This document shows, one piece after another, positions 33,091-40,482 of a stretch of 55,336 nucleotides of DNA (position 1 is the stretch's first letter; every line of letters begins with the position of its first letter). Under the pieces are notes generated by a model. That model did not search any database, was not told where the DNA came from, and was given only the letters and a program-made list of their open reading frames with translations. The DNA comes from Xenophilus sp. L33 (GTDB lineage Bacteria > Pseudomonadota > Gammaproteobacteria > Burkholderiales > Burkholderiaceae_C): assembly GCF_009765735.1 (NCBI RefSeq), contig NZ_LMUW01000126.1:45830-101165 (forward strand), written 5' to 3'. The translations under genes and the position numbers were made by a program.

Positions 33091-34846
33091 ACGCGGCAGG
33101 GGACGACTTAAAACGGAGCGCACCCTCAAGCGAAGCCGCAAGCTTCCCTAACTCCGCGAGCTCCTCCGGATTAAATCGTCGCGCACAACCCTGAGCGCTT
33201 TCCGCCTCGTAGATCTCCGCAACTCTCGTGAGCGCACCCGAAAAATCTACGATGCTTCCCCGAGCCTCATATGCAAAGTAGACGGAGCCGTCAGCCACTA
33301 CCTTGGTAATAAAAATCCCTCGGCTTCCACTTCTTTTGTTTCTACCATCCCGATCGAACCGGGTGCTTTTGCCGCCGCCGAAAAACAAACCCAACAGGGC
33401 CTTCTTCGCCTTGTGGGGCCAATGCATGGGAGCATGTCCGTGAAGGCCGACGAGGGACACGAGGGTATCCGCAAAGCGCCTTGCTGAGTCCTTGGGCATC
33501 TCTACCACCTTCAGCGCACTCCGGATCTCGACGATGCGGTCCGCAATGCGTACGAGCAGCGCATTTTGATCATCGACCTTCTCTTGCGCGAGCGCGGCTG
33601 CAGGGCTGCCCTTCTGCTCATAGACCACCTCAAGCGCGTTCGCCATAACTCGCCTAGCGCTTTTTTCGTTGTTGCGCATTTCCTCCAGTTCAGCTTTCAG
33701 CCGCTGCACATCACCTGTGTCGGTGACCAAGCCAGCGCGGACAGCTCCTACGAGCTGGTCGGAGTCGGCAAGCAGTTGGCCCAATCGAGATAGGATCTCA
33801 TCTTCGAGGTGCTGGGCAGGAACGGTGATGACGCATCCAGCATCTTTGCGATTTCGCGCAATATGAAGGTAGTAAGGGCGCTGCTTCGGCGCCTCCCCCG
33901 GGACAAGGTATTTCGTCCGATTTTCCGTCGTTTGGTGTCCCGACAAGTTCGACCAACCACACGCCGGATTCGAACATCGCAAGTAGCTGGAAAGCGGATA
34001 CTCGCGCGTCCGTCCGGGCCAGTTGGCACGCTCGATCTGATTCTGCTTTGCCCGCTCATGGAGCAAGATGATCTGCGTCGCGGTGAACAGAGGCGGAATG
34101 GCGGTCTTGACCTCAACCTTCTCTCCGGTCGCCGGATCCACGAAACTCCTAATCCATACCGGACCTCCCTGCTCCATCAGGATTCGTCGAACCGTTTCGG
34201 GGTTCATCCCAACTTGCTTGCCGACCTGAGTAAGGTTTAGCCCTTTGCCTATATAGAGGCGGTACATCTCGGCAGCTAGCACCGCTTTGGCCGGATTGAG
34301 GCTCCAGACGGCGTCGAGATTCTGTCGATTCTTAACCTTGGACACTGCCCTTCCAAAGGGCAGCATCCCTGAATGGGGCCAGCCTCTCAATGCACGCTCT
34401 AGCCGGCTTGCGCAAGCTGACCATTTCAACCGATTCACAGAATACTCCCCGATCAGCGCCTGAATGCCTCGGTTCAGTCGACCCTCGGCAGATCTCAGGT
34501 TGTGCTCGTCGCTGCCCTCGTAGAGGTGGATTCCGAATTTGCGCAGATTGCTCTCCACGTGTGAGAGCACCTCCACCGATCTTGATAGCCGGTCAAGTTT
34601 GCAGACCATCACGGCATCGAAGTTCCCTGCCGCCGCATCCCTGAACAGGCGCGTGAGCGACGGCCTCTCGCGGCCAGGCATCGCGCTTTCCTGCGCCGAG
34701 TACACCTCGGTAACCGTGGCATTTAGCCGCATTGCGGCCGTTCTCATCATGTCCACTTGGGTAGAAAGGGACTGCCCTTCCTCCTCCTGAGCTTCGGTGG
34801 AAACGCGAGCGTATAGCGCGATGCGCGGGCCGGATTGCTTCATCAT
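32840..34846 (-). CDS. Large serine recombinase whose frame crosses the element junction
   Basis: The protein starts MMKQSGPRIALYARVSTEAQ, with the catalytic serine at residue 16 and DRLSRS near residue 86; AAAGGA precedes the ATG. A recombinase domain (residues 180-280), a partial zinc ribbon (CSNPACGW and a later DAGC) and a coiled coil (RLKAELEEMRNN) follow. About 585 codons belong to the element. The frame then passes attL and takes 84 codons, Arg/Pro/Ala-rich, from antisense radC. It is the likely integrase. In the circle the same frame ends differently, after 44 codons of right-end DNA. Confidence 0.93.
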   Translation of the reverse strand: MMKQSGPRIALYARVSTEAQEEEGQSLSTQVDMMRTAAMRLNATVTEVYSAQESAMPGRERPSLTRLFRDAAAGNFDAVMVCKLDRLSRSVEVLSHVESNLRKFGIHLYEGSDEHNLRSAEGRLNRGIQALIGEYSVNRLKWSACASRLERALRGWPHSGMLPFGRAVSKVKNRQNLDAVWSLNPAKAVLAAEMYRLYIGKGLNLTQVGKQVGMNPETVRRILMEQGGPVWIRSFVDPATGEKVEVKTAIPPLFTATQIILLHERAKQNQIERANWPGRTREYPLSSYLRCSNPACGWSNLSGHQTTENRTKYLVPGEAPKQRPYYLHIARNRKDAGCVITVPAQHLEDEILSRLGQLLADSDQLVGAVRAGLVTDTGDVQRLKAELEEMRNNEKSARRVMANALEVVYEQKGSPAAALAQEKVDDQNALLVRIADRIVEIRSALKVVEMPKDSARRFADTLVSLVGLHGHAPMHWPHKAKKALLGLFFGGGKSTRFDRDGRNKRSGSRGIFITKVVADGSVYFAYEARGSIVDFSGALTRVAEIYEAESAQGCARRFNPEELAELGKLAASLEGALRFKSSPAASRRWSATGCRGTAPPSRSAGAWCRGRGRRRPRAAATPCAAAGIARPRRATRRPRAPSAARPWRAGPAPAPPPARPAWRCRRAP
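33083..33089 (+). repeat. Left attachment repeat (attL core)
   Basis: GCGTCTA occurs here within radC codons Ser-Val-Tyr (AGC GTC TA). The right copy is at 46662-46668. Outside the repeat the two ends differ, so these 7 bases are the recombination core. Confidence 0.88.
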
Positions 34847-34916
34847 CTTTGTTCCTTTGGTTTGAAGAGCACCTCTATACGGCCGCCTACAAGATGCGGC
34901 CCCCATGCGAAGTACT

Positions 34917-35534
34917 TCAATCGGGGGACGCAGAACGGCAATAGCGCTTAACCGTCGCCTCTGACAGTTTCCAGTGGACTGCTGTGGCAGCGATACTGGA
35001 TTTCGCCTCGCGCTTCCAGGCAACAACCGCCGCGGGATCAACGACATGTCCAGCGACACGCCCCAAGGGTCTTCCCAGGGAAACCTTGCCCCTATGTGTC
35101 TTTCCGGTTGCCGCCAGCGAATCACGGGCCTTGGCTCGCCCCGCAGCGGTCCGCTCGTTGATACGGCTGCGCTCCATGTCGGCAACTTGAGCCAGCACTG
35201 CAAGAATCAATTCGCCGACGCCGCGCCCGATCTGTCCGAGTCCAAGCACCTCGACTACAACGCCGCGCTCAAGGAGTGACCGGACGGTCGTTTGAACATC
35301 GAGGGCATCCCTTCCGAGCCGGTCTACCGCGTAGACGTGCAACACGTCTCCCTTGCGAACAAAGGCTAGCAGTTTGGAGAAGCCGGGGCGTCGGGCTGCA
35401 GGGATGGCACCGCTGATACCCTCGTCAAGAAATTCCTCGTCGAAGGCTTGCGCGGACGACTTGGTCATAGCGTAGCGCTGAGAGTCAACTGACTGGTCGG
35501 TGGTTGATACACGATAGTAGGCGATTGCGGCCAT
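34917..35534 (-). CDS. Small serine recombinase (resolvase/invertase family)
   Basis: This 205-residue protein (MAAIAYYRVSTTDQSVDSQR) has the catalytic serine at residue 10, the VDRLGRDALDVQ region, the E-helix and a C-terminal Hin-like helix-turn-helix (SIAATAVHWKLSEATVKRYC). Such enzymes resolve cointegrates or invert DNA at res sites. A dyad-rich segment immediately upstream (35537-35603) is a probable binding site. It lies 70 bp upstream of the large recombinase on the same strand. The start ATG 35534 is the family start; longer upstream reading is not supported. Confidence 0.92.
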   Translation of the reverse strand: MAAIAYYRVSTTDQSVDSQRYAMTKSSAQAFDEEFLDEGISGAIPAARRPGFSKLLAFVRKGDVLHVYAVDRLGRDALDVQTTVRSLLERGVVVEVLGLGQIGRGVGELILAVLAQVADMERSRINERTAAGRAKARDSLAATGKTHRGKVSLGRPLGRVAGHVVDPAAVVAWKREAKSSIAATAVHWKLSEATVKRYCRSASPD

Positions 35535-35536
35535 AG

Positions 35537-35603
35537 TTAGCTCAGAAGATATTCTCGCTATTTTGAGCTGGTTCGAAACTCTTGTCAGTATCTTTTGAGC
35601 TAA
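35537..35603. promoter_or_regulatory. Putative res site of the resolvase
   Basis: TTAGCTCA at 35537 and TGAGCTAA at 35596-35603 are perfect inverted ends. An internal TGAGCT at 35564 pairs with AGCTCA at 35539-35544 to form a 31-base dyad with an AT-rich centre, and GGTTCGAAACTC lies between. The arrangement of several related half-sites directly upstream of a resolvase gene is typical of res subsites, and transcription of the resolvase must start here. Confidence 0.6.
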
Positions 35604-35846
35604 AAAACGCGATGCACAACTGCCTTGGTCAGAACCTAGACCTTTTGCGCTATCCGCAACAGGCCCCTCGACTTTGCGCGCTCGCACATTCCTCGATCGG
35701 CCGGCATTCAAAGAGCGGTCCTTCACAGTTTCCTATGTCTTGAGGCGTTCTCTGCCTGGATGCCCCCCACGAACCGCTCTTGGAAAACGCCCCGGCTGTG
35801 CGGAATTCCCTCGCCATGGCGCCGCCGTGTCAGCACAGTGCGCTGC
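35604..35846. other. Intergenic region between resolvase and cargo genes
   Basis: No convincing gene is seen. The segment should contain the divergent promoter for the rightward cargo genes. An in-frame ATG at 35760 could extend the next gene but encodes an unconvincing Arg/Pro-rich stretch. Confidence 0.5.
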
Positions 35847-36098
35847 ATGGATGCAGCCGAGCGAATCGAGAAGCTGACTGGCGAAATGGCCGCCCTCACA
35901 GCTTTCTGCGTGGCCGTGATCGGGACACACCCCGATCGTGCCGCGCTTAGCCAGAGGTTCGCCGCGCTGGCGGAAACGCTGACGGCCCGATCGCTCGCCA
36001 TGCCCGTCCCCGAGCAGCGTCTTCAAGGGATGCGCGACCTGGTGACGCGGCTGCAAGAGGCTGCTGGCCATTTCGACAAAGGCAGTTCCACTTCATGA
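35847..36098 (+). CDS. Small hypothetical protein, helical
   Basis: This 83-residue protein (MDAAERIEKLTGEMAAL) is predicted helical with one moderately hydrophobic segment (ALTAFCVAVIGTHPD). Its stop overlaps the next ATG (ATGA), so both products are made from one message and may act together. No family is recognised. Confidence 0.6.
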   Translation: MDAAERIEKLTGEMAALTAFCVAVIGTHPDRAALSQRFAALAETLTARSLAMPVPEQRLQGMRDLVTRLQEAAGHFDKGSSTS

Positions 36099-36700
36099 CG
36101 ACGCCTCCGCCCGACTATTGCTTGCTGTGGATGGGCTATTGGTGGTCATGCATGTCGAAGACGGAATGGTCGGGCTGGGTTCAGGCTGTTGGCTCAATCT
36201 TGGCCATCCTTGCAACTGGCTGGGGGGTCTGGTTCGCGCAGCGCGCCCAGGAGCGCCAGCGACTTCGGGCCGACCACACCGAATACACGCGGCTCCTTGA
36301 GGCGGTCTTTCAGCTCGTGGGCGGTGCGCACCAGATCGCACGCAAGATCCACGACTACGTCGCACCGTTCAACGGCAAGCCAATCGCGGCCGCTTCCGTC
36401 AGGACCATGCGCGCCGAACTCTTCGCCGTCCTTTCAGCGCTGGAGCGTGTCGACGTCACGCGGCTCGATCGCTTCGAATTCGTTCAGGCGGTGCTCATCG
36501 CAAACGCGGTAGTCCCCGACCTGCTGCTGGAACTCGATAACGCGATCATCAGAAAGACCCTCTCGGACGAGACCGACGGAAGCGAGATCGACTTTCGCGC
36601 CCAGGAGACCGCCGAGGTGCTTAAGCCCCACGGCAAGTTGCTACTCGACGCGATCGACAAAAGGGGCGGCGCAGCCAGCAGCGACACGTTTCCAGGATAA
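36095..36700 (+). CDS. Hypothetical membrane-anchored protein
   Basis: This 201-residue protein has one transmembrane helix near the N-terminus (WVQAVGSILAILATGWGVWF) followed by a cytoplasmic helical domain (QERQRLRADHTEYTRLLEAV). It is not recognised. The layout of a single anchor and a soluble helical domain, coupled to a small upstream partner, occurs among accessory-island genes. No enzymatic motif is visible. Confidence 0.7.
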   Translation: MTTPPPDYCLLWMGYWWSCMSKTEWSGWVQAVGSILAILATGWGVWFAQRAQERQRLRADHTEYTRLLEAVFQLVGGAHQIARKIHDYVAPFNGKPIAAASVRTMRAELFAVLSALERVDVTRLDRFEFVQAVLIANAVVPDLLLELDNAIIRKTLSDETDGSEIDFRAQETAEVLKPHGKLLLDAIDKRGGAASSDTFPG

Positions 36701-36781
36701 CTAGCGGACCCGCCAACCGTGCCGATGCGAGACCTATGACATATTTACGCCCGGCGTCGACTTGGCGCTTTAGGAGATGGA

Positions 36782-36994
36782 ATGGGATTCGTGGACAGCG
36801 TTACCTACGGCTTCGCTTGCAAATGCGGCGCAACCGAGTCGATCAAGCTCGTCGAGTACGGATCGTCCTATGGCTCGCGCTGGAGCGATCCCAAGCCGAT
36901 GAAGAACTTCGAGGTGAAATGGGCTCGCGGCTTCGTGCCCTCGATCCAATCGGCGACGTGCAAGAAATGCGGCGGCACTCCGACCATTACGTAG
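36782..36994 (+). CDS. Small zinc-ribbon protein
   Basis: This 70-residue protein has two CxC/CxxC-type knuckles, FACKCGATE near the start and ATCKKCGGTP at the end, enough for one zinc site. GGAGATGGA precedes the ATG. It may bind nucleic acid or protein; the function is unknown. Confidence 0.6.
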   Translation: MGFVDSVTYGFACKCGATESIKLVEYGSSYGSRWSDPKPMKNFEVKWARGFVPSIQSATCKKCGGTPTIT

Positions 36995-37046
36995 GGCCGC
37001 GCTACCCCGACCGAGGCCAGCCCAAGAATGCTTCACAGGAGACCCG

Positions 37047-37250
37047 ATGGCGAGCAAACGGACTGCCTATCAGCACCGCATGCCCAAGTTCGTGTTGGCG
37101 GGTCAGATCTATGGCGTTGCGAGCATTGCCCTGATCTTGTTGGGCGTGCTGTCGCTGGGCCATGTTCGTTGGCGTCAGCGTCTAGCTTGTCGCCAACACG
37201 CTGGCCAGCGGATTCGACGCCCTGTTCGATTCCCTGGGGCGAGCGCCTGA
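37047..37250 (+). pseudogene. Possibly decayed small membrane protein gene
   Basis: The first 40 codons encode a basic N-terminus and a clear transmembrane helix (IYGVASIALILLGVLSLGHV). After that the frame becomes Arg-rich and unlikely, while the +1 frame reads VGVSV, an amber codon at 37183-37185, then LVANTLASGFDALFDSLG, which looks like a natural continuation. The gene has probably been frameshifted. The amber lies in CAGCGTCTAG, identical to ten bases at the left element junction. Confidence 0.4.
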
Positions 37251-37290
37251 ACATGCAATCGTCCTGGCTTGATATCCGACTGCAAGCGCT

Positions 37291-37392
37291 ATGAGCAAGC
37301 CCTCGGAGCGGAATCTGGATGGTGCTGAGTACAAGGAACGGATAACACTGATCTTTCAGCGAGCGCAAATCGAGGAAAAAATTAGGCGTTAA
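37291..37392 (+). CDS. Possible small charged peptide
   Basis: This 33-codon frame (MSKPSERNLDGAEYKERI) begins in a TATGA overlap with a short upstream frame and has a plausible charged helical composition. No family is recognised and the support is weak. The surrounding 37251-37452 contains nothing else I can call. Confidence 0.3.
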   Translation: MSKPSERNLDGAEYKERITLIFQRAQIEEKIRR

Positions 37393-37452
37393 GCGCACCC
37401 AGCGCCTCACCTTCTCCACGCTTCAAACTCGCACACACCCCGGAACCAAACC

Positions 37453-38289
37453 ATGATCATCCACGTGGCCGAGTGGGTCGCTTCGCTCCTTTTTCTGATA
37501 GCGGTCGCCGCCGTTGGAACAGCGCTGCTCTGGCGATTCAGAATCGCTGTCACTCGCGTGCTGATTGCATTCGTTGGCCTGACCGTGCTCGCGGGCTTCG
37601 GCATCTACTGGTGGAACGATCGAGCGGCCGCGCAGGCCGCGGAACAAGCACGCGTCGCGGCGGTAAAGCAGCGTGACGCCGAAACTGCACAGCGTGAGTC
37701 AGAGGCCCGGCTGTTACAGGACTCGATCGTCACTGCCCAGACTGCAGCGATCGCGAACGCCGCCCCGCCGATACCCGAGTTCACGGACGTGAACGAACGA
37801 CTCGCATACCTTCGTTGGCTTGGAGAAATGTCGGGTCGACTCATCGGCCGCATGCCCGACTGGGCCGTCCGAAAGGAGTTTCTGCAGACCCTCTGGTACG
37901 AGTCAAGGAGAGCAGGATTGGACACATCGCTGGTGCTGGGCCTGATCCAAAGCTCATCCAACTTCCAGAAGTTCTATGTCAGCGATCGGGGCAGTCGCGG
38001 CTTTCTGGCGGTAGGTCCGCACTGGGTTGCCGACCTCGGCGATGGCGACGTCCAAAAGCTCTTCCACATGCAGACAAATCTGCGATACGGGTGTGTGATG
38101 TTGCGGCACTACATCGATCAGAACAGAGGCGACCTTTTTCTGTCGCTCCAGCAATACCTCGCCGATAGTCGCGGCCTGACCCCAAACAGCCCTGCGATGA
38201 CCACAGCGGTCGACGGCGTTTTCGCGGCTCAAGGGCTCTGGGTCTTCTCCGACGTGCACCTGCCACCGCCCTTAAATCCAGGCGGGTAG
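37453..38289 (+). CDS. Membrane protein with catalytically dead lytic transglycosylase-like domain
   Basis: Two transmembrane helices (residues 8-30 and 33-53) are followed by an Ala/Gln/Glu coiled coil (to about 100) and an SLT-like domain from residue 140: YESRRAGLDTSLVLGLIQ, GSRGFLAVGPHW, FHMQTNLRYGCVMLRHYI. In active SLT enzymes the glutamate sits in IQVES; here the sequence is IQSSSNF, so residue 168 is Ser. The later YNGSLG motif is also changed (YLADSRG). It cannot cut peptidoglycan by the normal mechanism but might still bind it. It resembles chromosomal SLT enzymes of this bacterial group. Confidence 0.8.
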   Translation: MIIHVAEWVASLLFLIAVAAVGTALLWRFRIAVTRVLIAFVGLTVLAGFGIYWWNDRAAAQAAEQARVAAVKQRDAETAQRESEARLLQDSIVTAQTAAIANAAPPIPEFTDVNERLAYLRWLGEMSGRLIGRMPDWAVRKEFLQTLWYESRRAGLDTSLVLGLIQSSSNFQKFYVSDRGSRGFLAVGPHWVADLGDGDVQKLFHMQTNLRYGCVMLRHYIDQNRGDLFLSLQQYLADSRGLTPNSPAMTTAVDGVFAAQGLWVFSDVHLPPPLNPGG

Positions 38290-38369
38290 TTGCCTCGCCA
38301 ACCGGGCATACGGGAGTTCGGAACTCAGCGCTATCAGGCGCACGCCACTCGTGCGTGGTCTTCGCTCGG

Positions 38370-38639
38370 CTACTTGAGCTTGGCGCTACACACCGGGCAC
38401 ACACGCACCGCTTTGCTCGCGATCGGGTTCTTGCAGTTCCCGCAGCGCCACGTCATCGCGAGCGAGGAGCCTTTGATGAACAAGATCAGCATGATCGCCA
38501 AGCCAGCTCCTGCGCCGGGGAAACCAAACCACCAGTACAGGAGGACCGGAGCCAAAACCCCTAGCGCCTGAACGGCACAGCCAGTCCCTGCGAAAGAACT
38601 AACGCGCTCACGTTTTGCTACCAGCATAGGTTCGGCCAT
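38370..38639 (-). CDS. Small membrane protein with C-terminal zinc ribbon
   Basis: This 89-residue protein has two hydrophobic segments (VQALGVLAPVLLYWWFGFPG and GAGLAIMLILFIKG) and a C-terminal zinc knuckle pair (CGNCKNPIASKAVRVCPVC). The pattern is common in uncharacterised membrane proteins of accessory regions. It runs against the neighbouring genes. The role is unknown. Confidence 0.68.
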   Translation of the reverse strand: MAEPMLVAKRERVSSFAGTGCAVQALGVLAPVLLYWWFGFPGAGAGLAIMLILFIKGSSLAMTWRCGNCKNPIASKAVRVCPVCSAKLK

Positions 38640-38718
38640 TGATCGGGTACGTCCTCGGGCACGTTGGATTTCAGCAGTTTTAAACCTCGCACCGGCATCC
38701 CGCTAGGAAGGGGAAGAG

Positions 38719-38740
38719 ATTCAAAACAAGAATTTTGAAT
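38719..38740. promoter_or_regulatory. Inverted repeat upstream of the XRE gene
   Basis: ATTCAAAA-CAAGAA-TTTTGAAT has perfect 8-base arms and lies about 50 bases upstream of the XRE-type regulator, between it and the divergent membrane gene. It is a probable operator for that regulator. Confidence 0.55.
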
Positions 38741-38788
38741 AATTTTAGCGGAGAACCATAAGGACGGCTTGCACCAGCCAAGCAGTTC

Positions 38789-39097
38789 TTGAAAACCACT
38801 AGCCATCCCGCCTACGCCACGCTGCTCGCCAAGCTCAAGGCCCGTCGAAGGGCGCTCGACTGGACGCAGGTTGAACTAGGAGCAGTGCTTAGACGTCCGC
38901 AGGCATACGTCGCCAAGGTCGAGGCGGGCGAGCAAAGGGTCGATCTGATCGAGTTCTACTACTGGGCGAAGGCCTTGCAGTTGGACCCGAGCGTGCTAGT
39001 AGGTGAGCTCTTCGCGGACTTGGATAACTTTCTCCCCGTCCGCAGGAGAGGGTTACTCGGCGATCGACATCCAAAGCCGTCTCGGAAATCCTCCTAG
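38789..39097 (+). CDS. XRE family transcriptional regulator
   Basis: This 102-residue protein contains a Cro/C1-type helix-turn-helix (LKARRRALDWTQVELGAVLR, then RPQAYVAKVEAGEQRVDLIE). The start is a TTG (38789). Proteins of this size control accessory modules or their own transcription. Inverted repeats on both sides (38719-38740 and 39121-39148) are candidate operators. Confidence 0.85.
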   Translation: MKTTSHPAYATLLAKLKARRRALDWTQVELGAVLRRPQAYVAKVEAGEQRVDLIEFYYWAKALQLDPSVLVGELFADLDNFLPVRRRGLLGDRHPKPSRKSS

Positions 39098-39120
39098 CAA
39101 CGACCATTGAATTGAATTAG

Positions 39121-39148
39121 TTGATTTTAAATCAATATTCGAATATTG
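39121..39148. repeat. Overlapping AT-rich palindromes
   Basis: TTGATTTTAAATCAA (39121-39135, perfect 7-base arms) overlaps the perfect 16-base palindrome CAATATTCGAATATTG (39133-39148). The direct repeat GAATTAG flanks them. This is the most AT-rich stretch of the window, in a 263-bp gene-free interval between the XRE gene and the convergent 39362-40006 gene. It may be a regulator site, a transcription end or a replication start region. Confidence 0.7.
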
Positions 39149-39361
39149 AATTAGAAACGCCGCGCCCTTGGTAGCGCATTTCGACGCCCGGGGCGACAAG
39201 GGTATCGACATCACTCGCCGGCGGCTAGAAGGTGCCACTAGAGCCCGCGGAGAGCTGATGTTGCAGCGGCGAAATAGAAATCGTCGGGTGTGCTTGTCCA
39301 ACGACGAGTCAGCACGCCCGACGTTGAAGAAGTCGTAGTAGCGCGCGGTGCCTGATGGCTA

Positions 39362-40006
39362 TTAGTCCATCTCGGTTGTTTCACCGAACCAGCGCAGCTG
39401 AGCGCTTTCCACATCTACCAGCCGTTTTCCAAAAACGCGCCGCCCGAGGCGCTCGACGGTCAACTGCGCGCGCACATCGATCCGATTACCCCAGTAGACG
39501 CGATCCTCGTCCTGCTCGACGGAGACGACGCCGTCGAACTCCATGCTCAAGTCATTTCCGTCGAAGTCCTCAATCCGGTCCCACCAGGGAAGATCGACCC
39601 AGGTTTGGGGAGACCCGCCATTCGTCATCGCAACTTGTGAGTTGACCGACTCGTCCTTGACGAGTGCCAGCTCGAAGTGCAACTGCACGTCCTCCGCCCA
39701 CTCGTCGTGATGCCCATATACCCGGGCATTCACAAGGTGTTCCGACAGGGCGGCCGTCAGCACGGATGCGAATGCGTGGCCGTCGTGGCCAAGGACGCTT
39801 GCTCGTGCCAGGAGACGCTCTCGGTCAAGCACGATGTCAGATGCCTCGGCCAGTGCTGCGTCGTCACCTAATTGCTGGTAGGACGCAAGGTTGTTGTGAC
39901 CGAGGGCTGCGGCTACCAGCTGCTGCACGTGGCCGGTAGCTAGCGTGATGCCATTGGCCGAAAGCGATTTGCGAACGGCGTAGCCGACGGCGGACAGATT
40001 TACCAT
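39362..40006 (-). CDS. Accessory protein with N-terminal helical domain, unknown function
   Basis: This 214-residue protein (MVNLSAVGYAVRKSLSANGI) starts with a helical unit containing ALGHNNLASYQQL. It resembles the short N-terminal domain (a GY/GH-x-NW-x-LSA pattern) of glyoxalase-related and other accessory-island proteins. The remainder is acidic with aspartate-rich beta segments (WWDRIEDFDGNDLSMEFDGV). No catalytic motif is recognised and no signal peptide is present. Confidence 0.6.
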   Translation of the reverse strand: MVNLSAVGYAVRKSLSANGITLATGHVQQLVAAALGHNNLASYQQLGDDAALAEASDIVLDRERLLARASVLGHDGHAFASVLTAALSEHLVNARVYGHHDEWAEDVQLHFELALVKDESVNSQVAMTNGGSPQTWVDLPWWDRIEDFDGNDLSMEFDGVVSVEQDEDRVYWGNRIDVRAQLTVERLGRRVFGKRLVDVESAQLRWFGETTEMD

Positions 40007-40482
40007 GTCGTGTGCTCCAAAAGTTGCACAGGATCTCGAGCGATTCCGACCCTGCGCGTGCGGGCAGCACGATTGGTCAAAAAAGTTGCATACAACAAGC
40101 GTTGCCTAGTTTGAGCCGCTCGAAGCTCTGGCGGGCGCCTGAAAGAAAGTCTAGCAGTCCCATGTATCTGATGCCAACTATTGGGCTCGTCTTTTTCAGC
40201 AGTAGAAATTTCGCCTGCGGGCTTGAAAAGCGAGATGGACGACTCGCGTTGACGACTGCGAGAGAGATCGAACGAGCCCTAGCAGGCGCTCTTGATCGAG
40301 GTTGCGGGCATCCCCTTCCCCAACCATGAAAGATCGCCAGTAGCCCCTTCTAGCCCCTTCTACGGCCAGGCCCAGAAGGCCTTGCGCGGCTGACGCGAGC
40401 AAGACCCGGGCCCGGCCTCCTCACGCGCTCGGAGGCGAACGGCGCAAGCGTCGAGACACAACATCCCCGAAGATCGAACCCC
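40007..40482. other. 476-bp intergenic region with tandem decamer
   Basis: No gene is supported. TAGCCCCTTC occurs twice in tandem (40341-40360) followed by TA. AAAAGTTGCA occurs near 40020 and again within AAAAAAGTTGCA near 40080. As it lies directly upstream of a Rep-like gene, it could hold that gene's promoter or an origin; neither is shown. Confidence 0.4.

Noticed and set aside
40012..40329. A 105-codon frame in the gap upstream of the Rep-like gene
   Set aside because: It has no ribosome-binding site, a patchy composition and no recognisable domain.
40341..40360. Tandem TAGCCCCTTC as a transposon end or iteron array
   Set aside because: There are only two copies and no matching inverted copy nearby; noted as a minor repeat only.
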